DNA from: UBA3940 sp964506005
GTDB taxonomy: Bacteria; Chloroflexota; Anaerolineae; Aggregatilineales; UBA3940
DNA length: 11,198 bases
Assembly: GCA_964506005.1 (NCBI GenBank)
Contig: CAZDLX010000121.1
Location: 1-11,198, forward strand
Direction of reading: 5' to 3'
Made by a program: the position numbers and the translations under genes. The stretch's first letter is position 1; each line of letters starts with the position of its first letter. Of the stretch, positions 5,896-11,198 are shown piece after piece. The notes under the pieces are model-generated. The model was not told the DNA's origin, did not search any database, and worked only from the letters and a program-made list of their open reading frames with translations.

Positions 5896-6498
5896 ATGTC
5901 GGAAACGAAGCGAGAAGTGTACCCGGTGGAGGTCGCCGGTGTGCGGCGCGACCTGCGCCTGTTTGAGGTCGCGCCGGGCGTGCGGATTGCGATCGTGAAT
6001 ATCCTCGGCGACACCGAGCTGGTGGAGGCGGTCAGCGGCCAGCTCGCCGAGCGCCTCAAGGCACTGGATGCCGACGTGCTCGTCACGGCCGAGGCCAAGA
6101 GCATCCCGCTGATCTACGCGCTGGCTGCCGAGATGGGTCTGGCGTGGGTGGTACTGCGCAAGAGCTACAAACCCTATATGGGCGATGCGCTGCAGGCGGA
6201 GACGCTCTCCATTACCACCGGCGAGACGCAGGTGCTGTACCTCGACGAAAAGGATCGCGACCTGATCCGCGCTAAGCGCGTGATCCTGCTCGACGACGTG
6301 ATCTCGACGGGCAGCACGCTGCAGGGCATGCAGCTCGTCGTCAACAAGGCGGGCGGTGAGATCGTGGGGCAGGCGGCGATCTTCACCGAGGGCGAACGAG
6401 CCCGCTGGCAGAACGTGATCGCACTCGGCCACCTGCCGGTATTCACGGGCGCGCCGAGCAGCCAGCAGAACCCGCCCGATGCGGACGAGACGGAGTAG
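5896..6498 (+). CDS. Purine-type phosphoribosyltransferase (APRT/HPRT/XPRT-like)
   Basis: 200 residues from ATG 5896. Type I phosphoribosyltransferases join a free base to PRPP, usually for purine salvage in the cytosol. The PRPP-binding signature is VILLDDVISTGST (129-141) with the tandem acidic pair Asp133-Asp134. Upstream are VTAEAKSIPLIYALAAEMG (63-81), the usual strand-loop binding pyrophosphate, and a flexible-loop segment rich in charged residues (RKSYKPYM, 88-95). The SITTGETQ motif (105-112) is reminiscent of the archaeal-like APRT/HPRT subgroup. The length fits that subgroup. The C-terminal 15 residues are polar and disordered. The base (adenine, hypoxanthine, guanine or xanthine) cannot be assigned, and a PurR- or PyrR-like regulatory role is possible because such domains also serve as PRPP sensors. 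It stands alone between hairpins, 73 bases before the response regulator. Confidence 0.9.
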   Translation: MSETKREVYPVEVAGVRRDLRLFEVAPGVRIAIVNILGDTELVEAVSGQLAERLKALDADVLVTAEAKSIPLIYALAAEMGLAWVVLRKSYKPYMGDALQAETLSITTGETQVLYLDEKDRDLIRAKRVILLDDVISTGSTLQGMQLVVNKAGGEIVGQAAIFTEGERARWQNVIALGHLPVFTGAPSSQQNPPDADETE

Positions 6499-6559
6499 GA
6501 CTACCGTGCTCTAGCAGGTGGCTGGCCGATCGCCTAAAGTGACAGTAACGGTTGGAAGT

Positions 6560-6563
6560 GAGG
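6560..6563 (+). promoter_or_regulatory. Ribosome binding site deciding the GTG 6572 start
   Basis: GAGG lies eight bases before GTG 6572. It supports that start over the in-frame GTG at 6518, which would add 18 residues ahead of the receiver domain's normal first strand. Confidence 0.5.
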
Positions 6564-6571
6564 CAAAGACG

Positions 6572-7219
<648 letters not shown>

Positions 7220-7237
7220 TCGGAGTTTGCTGCCGGG

Positions 7238-7711
7238 TTAGCGCGTGCGCCTGCCCGCGCGGCTGGCTCTGCCTCCAAAGCGGTTCGTCCCCGCGCCGAC
7301 GAGCGCCACAACCACCAGAATGATCGCCCCGCCGACGTCGGTGGACGTCAGGATAGGCAGAAGCTGCCCCTCCGAGCCGATGGGCTCGTAGATCAGCGAG
7401 TTGACGATCTTCAGCACGATCAGCACGGCAGCGGTGATGGCGGCGACGAAGATCATATCGTCCCAGATGCGGTCGCTGACCATCCGCAGCATCCACGATC
7501 CCTGCCAGATGGTGAGCGCCCAGGCAATCGCCCAGTACCCCCAGCGGAACAGGTCGTTCCCCGCGACGTAGCCCGTGTGTCCCCGCTGCAGCAGGATCGT
7601 AAGCACCGGCGGGATCACAAAAGCCAGGATCGCCGTGCCGAGGATGATGACCCCCGAGGCGCGGAAGATGGCACCCCAGTCGAAACGCGGTTCGTTCAGG
7701 TTGTCAGCCAT
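7238..7711 (-). CDS. Four-helix integral membrane protein, unknown function (last gene of operon)
   Basis: 157 residues from ATG 7711, preceded by GGGAG (7717-7721) at five bases. Four hydrophobic helices are visible at about 20-41, 56-75, 86-107 and 126-142, with short loops and a basic C-terminal tail (NRFGGRASRAGRRTR) that by the positive-inside rule should be cytoplasmic. The segment between helices 1 and 2 (GYVAGNDLFRWGYW) is rich in aromatics. I recognise no family. It begins 15 bases downstream of the epimerase stop, so it is the last cistron of the minus-strand operon. From its context it could support transport, localisation or enzymatic modification of the lipid product, but nothing in the sequence proves it. 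Base composition matches its neighbours. Confidence 0.88.
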   Translation of the reverse strand: MADNLNEPRFDWGAIFRASGVIILGTAILAFVIPPVLTILLQRGHTGYVAGNDLFRWGYWAIAWALTIWQGSWMLRMVSDRIWDDMIFVAAITAAVLIVLKIVNSLIYEPIGSEGQLLPILTSTDVGGAIILVVVALVGAGTNRFGGRASRAGRRTR

Positions 7712-7726
7712 AGGAACTCCCTGTAG

Positions 7727-8755
7727 CTAGTCGGGCTCGGGAGGCGGCGGCTCAAGGTGGATGCCCCGCCGGGCAAACCAGCCGCGCGCCCGGTACCAGT
7801 CGTAGGCGTCGCGCACGGATTCCGCGAAGGGCCGGGCCTCGAGGCCCAGCTCGCGGCGCGCCTTGCTGCTGTCATAATACATGAACTCGCCGCTGAGGAG
7901 AACCCGCCCGCGCTCGATGGGCATGCGGAATCCCAGCCGCTGGCCGAGACTCACGAGGTCGGCGGCAACGGGCAGCAGCCAGTGCGGCAAGGTGACGGCG
8001 CGTGCGGGCGTATTCGCCACCGCCGCTATGATCTGCAGGGCCTCGCGGTGGGTCAGGTTGTGCCCGCCGAGGATGTAACGCTCCCCGGTGCGGCCCTGCT
8101 CGGCGGCGGCGACGTGCCCCGCAGCCACGTCCCGCAGGTCGGCGTAGTTCAGCCCGCCGCGCGGGAAGGGCATCAGCTGCCGCTTGACGACCCGCACCAG
8201 CAGCTCCCCCGAGATGAAGTTGAGGTCGCGCGGGCCCATGAGCGCGGTCGGCAGGACGGAGACGGCATCCAGCCCGCGTGTGACGAATTCGGCGACGACC
8301 TGCTCGGCGAGGTGCTTGCTGTGCCCGTAGGGGAAATCCGCCGGGTCGAGGTTGAAGCTGTCGGCTTCGTCCATGAGCGGCTTGCCGGGTCTCGGCTTGC
8401 CGAGCGCGGCGCTGGAGCCGGTATAGACGAAGCGGCGGACGCCTGCCTCAAGCGCGGCGGCGAGCACGTTGCGCGTGCCCTCGACGTTAACTTCATAGAT
8501 CCGCTCGCGCGGGTGGTGCCAGTCGTCGGCGATGGCGGCAGCGTGGAACACCCAGTCAACGCCATCCATCGCCTGGCGCAGCGACGCCGGATCGAGGATA
8601 TCCCCGGTGCAGAAGGCAAGCTCCAGATCGTCGACGGCGGCGCCGGGCGAGGTGCTCCGCCGCAGCCCTACGACCTCGACGCCCCGCTCGACGAGGGCGG
8701 CGGCGAGGTTGGCCCCGAGGCCCCCGGTGCAGCCGGTGATCAGTGCTCGCGTCAT
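7727..8755 (-). CDS. NAD(P)-dependent epimerase/dehydratase, extended SDR (DFR/HpnA-like)
   Basis: 342 residues. The start is ATG 8755, fixed by AGGAGG (8763-8768) seven bases upstream; the frame is open further upstream, but those codons lie inside the glycosyltransferase gene and do not fit the family. Rossmann motif TGCTGGLG (7-14), catalytic Tyr143-x-x-x-Lys147 (YGHSK), Ser114/115 in TGSSAALG, and NVEGTRNVL (90-98), typical of extended SDRs. Phrases such as ERYILGG and the final YDSSKARRELG resemble dihydroflavonol-4-reductase-like proteins and the hopanoid-associated sugar epimerase HpnA. It may therefore act on a sugar nucleotide, a lipid-linked sugar or a keto group of an isoprenoid. 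The substrate is not readable, and no other hopanoid genes are in the window, so I do not assign hpnA. It sits between the glycosyltransferase and membrane-protein genes in a tight operon. Confidence 0.92.
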   Translation of the reverse strand: MTRALITGCTGGLGANLAAALVERGVEVVGLRRSTSPGAAVDDLELAFCTGDILDPASLRQAMDGVDWVFHAAAIADDWHHPRERIYEVNVEGTRNVLAAALEAGVRRFVYTGSSAALGKPRPGKPLMDEADSFNLDPADFPYGHSKHLAEQVVAEFVTRGLDAVSVLPTALMGPRDLNFISGELLVRVVKRQLMPFPRGGLNYADLRDVAAGHVAAAEQGRTGERYILGGHNLTHREALQIIAAVANTPARAVTLPHWLLPVAADLVSLGQRLGFRMPIERGRVLLSGEFMYYDSSKARRELGLEARPFAESVRDAYDWYRARGWFARRGIHLEPPPPEPD

Positions 8756-8762
8756 GGGCTGG

Positions 8763-8768
8763 CCTCCT
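8763..8768 (-). promoter_or_regulatory. Consensus ribosome binding site for the epimerase, overlapping the upstream stop codon
   Basis: AGGAGG on the minus strand overlaps the TAG stop (8767-8769) of the glycosyltransferase and lies seven bases before ATG 8755. It fixes the epimerase start and indicates translational coupling. Confidence 0.85.
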
Positions 8769-9648
8769 ACTTTGTCGTCTCCACGCGCTGCCAGAGCTCC
8801 AGCAGCGGGCGGCGGCGCACCCGCACCTGCCAGAAGATGCGCAGCCACAGGTGCACCCGCGCGGCGAACAGCGCCAGCGTCCAGGCGAACTCGCGCGGGC
8901 TGCGGGCATATGCGAGCGCGCGGGTGGTGCCGGCGACCGCCTCGTGGCGGAAGCTCCGCATGCGCAGCGGCGACCGGGCGATGACGGGCTGGGCGTAGCC
9001 CCCCGCGCTGCGCACCTTCTGCTTGAGCCAGTCGCGGTAGGTGGATGGGTACTTTACATAAACGCGGGCGTCGGGCGCGTAGCGCACCCGGTAGCCCTGC
9101 TCGCCGACGATGTGCGAGACGACGGCGTCCTCCGCCAGCGCATCCTCCGGGATGTGCTCGACGAGCGCGGCGCGGACGGCGTACAGGTAGCCCGAGGCGA
9201 CGAAAAACTGCCCGGCGGCGTCGCGCTTGATGCGCTCGGCATGCGCGCCCGCGTCGGTGAGCAGGTGAGACCAGTAGCCGAGCATGGTATCGCGCGGGCT
9301 GGTGGAGACAGGCCGCCCGCTGACCGCCCCGGTCTGCGGGTCGGCGAATGGGGCCAGCAGCGCGCCGAGCGCGCCCTCGCCCACGTACACGTCGCCATCC
9401 GTCATGGCGACGATCTCGCCGCGCGCCCGCGCCAGCCCGAGGTTCAGCGCGGCGGGTTTGCCCGCGCCGGGGTCGTGCAGCACTTCGACGCCGGGGTACG
9501 CGAGCGCCGCCTGCGCGGTCTCGTCGTCGGGGCAGATGACGACGACCTCCGCGCCAGCGGCCTGCGGCAGCAGGGCTTCGAGCGCGCGGCCAATCGTCGC
9601 GGCTTCACGGTAAGCCGTGATCAGCACGGTCACACGGGGTGCGGTCAT
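8767..9648 (-). CDS. Family 2 glycosyltransferase
   Basis: 293 residues from ATG 9648, which overlaps the stop of the preceding gene as ATGA. Begins with the GT-A pattern VTVLITAYREAATIGRALEA (6-25). The nucleotide-sugar/metal motif DGD is at 84-86 (TDGDV) after GKPAALN (63-69), the acceptor-site Glu173-Asp174 is in AEDAVVSH, and KQKVRSAGG (209-217) stands where processive members have Q/RxxRW; the Trp is absent. The C-terminal region (about 253-275) is amphipathic with several Trp and Arg residues and could bind the membrane surface. The family transfers a sugar from an activated donor to a lipid or polysaccharide acceptor. Lying between an isoprenoid reductase and an epimerase, it may glycosylate a lipid alcohol. 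Donor and acceptor cannot be predicted. Confidence 0.93.
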   Translation of the reverse strand: MTAPRVTVLITAYREAATIGRALEALLPQAAGAEVVVICPDDETAQAALAYPGVEVLHDPGAGKPAALNLGLARARGEIVAMTDGDVYVGEGALGALLAPFADPQTGAVSGRPVSTSPRDTMLGYWSHLLTDAGAHAERIKRDAAGQFFVASGYLYAVRAALVEHIPEDALAEDAVVSHIVGEQGYRVRYAPDARVYVKYPSTYRDWLKQKVRSAGGYAQPVIARSPLRMRSFRHEAVAGTTRALAYARSPREFAWTLALFAARVHLWLRIFWQVRVRRRPLLELWQRVETTK

Positions 9649-10898
9649 GGCGTGCGGCGCTGTCGCCCGGCGAGCAGCCGGGGGGTCACGGGCAGGAACA
9701 CCTGTGCGATGAAGAGCGGGTGCAGCACGCTCGACGGTGGGGCGAGCCCCTGCGCGATCTTCATGATCGTCCGGGTGAGGAAGCGGTGCTGCCGCATCAG
9801 GAGCAGGGCGTAGTCGGTGAAGAGGGGCGTGATAAGGATGTCGCGCAGCACGCGCAGCCCGTCAAACATCGAGTGGTAGCGGCGCAGCAGCTCCTGCTGG
9901 TAGTTCAGGTGGTGGGTGCGGCCCTCCGCGATGTCGTCGTGCAGGCAGCGGGCGGCCATCAGCCCGGACTCCAGCGCGAGGTCGATGCCCTCGCCGGTCA
10001 CCGGGTTGACGAGCCCTGCCGCCTCGCCGACCACGACCCAGTTCTCGCCCGCCGCGCGCTGGGCGGGGAAGTCGATGCGCAGCGGGTAGCCTTTCACCGG
10101 GCCGCAGCGGCTCAGCCCGGCCAAGCCACCGGCCTGGCGGCGCTTCAGGAACTCGTCGAGCAGGTCGCGGGCGGGGCGGCGCGTCGACCAGAACACGGGC
10201 AGCACGCCGACCCCGATGTTGGCCGTGCCGTTCCCGGTTGGGAACACCCAGCCGTAGCCCGGCAGCAGCTCAAGGTCAAAGTAGAAGTCGTAGAATTCGC
10301 CCAGAGCGGTATCGACGTTCTCGAAGTAGGCGCGGGCGGCGCGGATGAAGCGCGGTTTGTGCGTGATGAAGCCCGTGCGGCTGAGCAGCCCCATGTTCGC
10401 GCCGACTGCCATCACGACGTGGCGCGGGCGGATGACCAGCGGCCCCTCCGGCGTGGTGGCAAGCACCGCCGTGACCGCGTCACCGCTGCGCTCGACGCCC
10501 GTGACGCGCACCTGCCCCCGGAACTCGACGCCGCCTTCGACGGCGTAGCGGCGCAGGATGTCGTCGAACGTCAAGCGGGGCAGCACCAGCGCGTACTCGT
10601 AGCCGGGCTGGTAGTCGGCAAAACGCATCGTGGCGGAGAGCCCGAACGGCCCGCTGATGCGCGTATAGTCGATGCGGTGCGCGCCCGCCGCTTCGACGCG
10701 CGCCAGCGCCCCCATCTCGCGTAGAGTCCGCACGGCGAGCGGGGTGAGCCCATCGCCGCAGGTCTTGTCGCGCGGGAAACTGGCGCTGTCGACCATCATC
10801 ACGTCGTGACCGGCCTGGGCGAGCGCCCAGGCGGTCGCCGAGCCGCCCGGCCCGGCACCGACGACGAGGATTTCAGGTGAGAGAGTCCGCGTGTCCAT
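9645..10898 (-). CDS. Geranylgeranyl reductase-family FAD-dependent oxidoreductase (first gene of operon)
   Basis: 417 residues from ATG 10898. The ATG has no good Shine-Dalgarno sequence (TTACCGTT precedes it), but it gives the family's normal N-terminus. FAD-binding Rossmann motif VVGAGPGGSATA (12-23) with Asp37 closing the second strand; family motif PRDKTCGDG (42-50); GYGWVFP (214-220); second FAD contact GEAAGLVNP (291-299) followed by GEGIDLALESG, where many relatives have Asp instead of Glu in the first motif. The family reduces double bonds in geranylgeranyl or other polyprenyl chains (chlorophyll, archaeal lipids, menaquinone, phytoene-derived lipids) or hydroxylates related substrates. 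The length matches the family. The basic C-terminal part (about 335-417) may contact membrane. It overlaps the glycosyltransferase start by four bases. Which polyprenyl substrate is used cannot be read. Confidence 0.93.
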   Translation of the reverse strand: MDTRTLSPEILVVGAGPGGSATAWALAQAGHDVMMVDSASFPRDKTCGDGLTPLAVRTLREMGALARVEAAGAHRIDYTRISGPFGLSATMRFADYQPGYEYALVLPRLTFDDILRRYAVEGGVEFRGQVRVTGVERSGDAVTAVLATTPEGPLVIRPRHVVMAVGANMGLLSRTGFITHKPRFIRAARAYFENVDTALGEFYDFYFDLELLPGYGWVFPTGNGTANIGVGVLPVFWSTRRPARDLLDEFLKRRQAGGLAGLSRCGPVKGYPLRIDFPAQRAAGENWVVVGEAAGLVNPVTGEGIDLALESGLMAARCLHDDIAEGRTHHLNYQQELLRRYHSMFDGLRVLRDILITPLFTDYALLLMRQHRFLTRTIMKIAQGLAPPSSVLHPLFIAQVFLPVTPRLLAGRQRRTP

Positions 10899-10913
10899 AA
10901 CGGTAAGCTAGTT

Positions 10914-10977
10914 GATCCACGAATGTCACGCAAAACAGAAACTATGAGTCCACGGATTACACAGATATCACAGATAA
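10914..10977. repeat. Degraded copy of the 9-bp-unit repeat upstream of the operon
   Basis: GATCCACGAATGTCAC (10914-10929) matches, inverted and with one mismatch, the inner arm of the palindrome at 5215-5370. The 9-mers TCCACGGAT, TACACAGAT and ATCACAGAT (10949-10975) match the outer unit. A second diverged copy, GAGTCCATAGATAACACAGAT (11036-11056), matches 10946-10966 at 18 of 21 positions. Confidence 0.7.
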
Positions 10978-10994
10978 GACAACCTACTTCTACT

Positions 10995-11017
10995 CCCCTC
11001 TCTCGCCGGGAGAGGGG
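10995..11017. repeat. CCCCTCTC...GAGAGGGG hairpin
   Basis: Perfect 8-bp arms (10995-11002 and 11010-11017) with a 7-base loop, followed by CAGGGGTAAGGG. This CCCTCTC-type inverted repeat resembles intergenic repeats found across Chloroflexota and other large bacterial genomes (general knowledge, not searched). Confidence 0.6.
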
Positions 11018-11035
11018 TCAGGGGTAAGGGAGACT

Positions 11036-11056
11036 GAGTCCATAGATAACACAGAT
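11036..11056. repeat. Second degraded 9-bp-unit repeat
   Basis: Direct repeat of 10946-10966 (18 of 21 identical), separated from it by the hairpin at 10995-11017. The pair could mark an insertion between two repeat copies or independent decay. Confidence 0.55.
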
Positions 11057-11123
11057 TATAAATGGAAAGCAGAGTCCAGGGCGTGTCTACGTGATCATCA
11101 ATCCTCTTCTAAACCCCCTCCGT

Positions 11124-11165
11124 TCGACCCGCCGGGTCGACCACCTCCCCCTTGCAAGGGGGAGG
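11124..11165. repeat. Two adjacent perfect palindromes
   Basis: TCGACCC (11124-11130) and GGGTCGA (11134-11140) form a 7-bp stem with a GCC loop. Three bases later, bases 11144-11165 are a perfect 22-bp palindrome centred on TTGCAA, with arms beginning CCTCCCCC. They resemble mobile REP-type or extragenic palindromic elements. Confidence 0.65.
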
Positions 11166-11178
11166 AAAGAGCCGAGCG

Positions 11179-11193
11179 GCGACCGGAGGTCGC
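11179..11193. repeat. GCGACC...GGTCGC hairpin at right edge
   Basis: Perfect 6-bp arms with a GGA loop. This continues the palindrome cluster to the edge of the window and may belong to a larger repeat that is cut off. Confidence 0.4.
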
Positions 11194-11198
11194 TGCGA

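Larger units (their letters stand above)
10899..11198. other. Non-coding flank with clustered palindromes and degraded repeats
   Basis: I see no gene in this 300-bp stretch. From left to right it holds degraded 9-bp-unit repeats (10914-10977), an 8-bp-stem hairpin (10995-11017), another degraded repeat (11036-11056) and three perfect inverted repeats (11124-11140, 11144-11165, 11179-11193). The promoter of the minus-strand operon starting at 10898 must lie here or beyond the edge, but I could not pick one with confidence. Confidence 0.75.

Noticed and set aside
8756..8848. N-terminal extension of the epimerase to 8848
   Set aside because: The extra residues are read from inside the glycosyltransferase gene, lack similarity to SDRs and would bypass the consensus ribosome binding site at 8763-8768.
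7757..8998. Long plus-strand open frame opposite the epimerase gene (and similar ones at 79-948, 875-1909, 1753-2616, 3362-4399, 8743-9813, 9639-10724)
   Set aside because: These are antisense shadows typical of high-GC DNA. Their translations are low-complexity (Arg/Ala/Val/Gln-rich) with no family resemblance, while the opposite strand encodes proteins with clear motifs.
9645..10898. Assigning the flavoprotein to bacteriochlorophyll synthesis (chlP/bchP)
   Set aside because: No other photosynthesis gene is in the window, and GGR-family enzymes act on many polyprenyl substrates; the motifs do not distinguish them.

Overview
The window is high-GC bacterial DNA with dense protein genes on both strands and no RNA genes, CRISPR array or transposase that I could find. 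The best taxonomic guess is an uncultured or little-studied Chloroflexota (Anaerolineae-like) bacterium. This rests on several features together: a class II HMG-CoA reductase, secreted proteins with Thr/Pro-rich linkers, a polysaccharide deacetylase on a Pro/Ala/Thr stalk, and AT-rich intergenic repeats with ATCTGTG/ATTCGTG units. It is an inference from style, not a phylogenetic result.

Left part (1-3121), minus strand: the 5' portion of a class II HMG-CoA reductase gene (mvaA-like) runs off the left edge. Upstream of it lie a two-helix membrane protein of unknown function and a membrane-anchored polysaccharide deacetylase; these two are probably co-transcribed. A stem-loop followed by a short T run separates this pair from the reductase. 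A 268-bp divergent intergenic region (2854-3121) holds an extended -10-like element and a strong hairpin.

Middle part (3122-7219), plus strand: a lipoprotein with a beta-sandwich-like domain is followed one base later by a membrane-anchored protein with two Pro-rich linkers. A 156-bp nested palindromic repeat built from 9-bp units comes next. Then come an 84-residue protein resembling the NHLP/Os1348-type small-protein clan, a perfect 12-bp stem-loop, a purine-type phosphoribosyltransferase, and a single-domain response regulator with a long Ala/Pro-rich tail.

Right part (7238-10898), minus strand: a compact four-gene operon encodes, in transcription order, a geranylgeranyl reductase-family flavoprotein, a family 2 glycosyltransferase (4-bp ATGA overlap), an extended SDR epimerase/reductase (DFR/HpnA-like) and a four-helix membrane protein. 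The content suggests making or modifying a membrane isoprenoid or glycolipid, and the reductase at the other end of the window would supply mevalonate-derived isoprenoids. The upstream flank (10899-11198) is non-coding and packed with palindromes and degraded copies of the 9-bp repeat family.

Most interesting leads: the GGR-GT2-SDR-4TM operon, the NHLP-like small protein, and the nested 9-bp-unit palindrome with its relatives at the right edge. I found no clear-cut new defence or mobile system.
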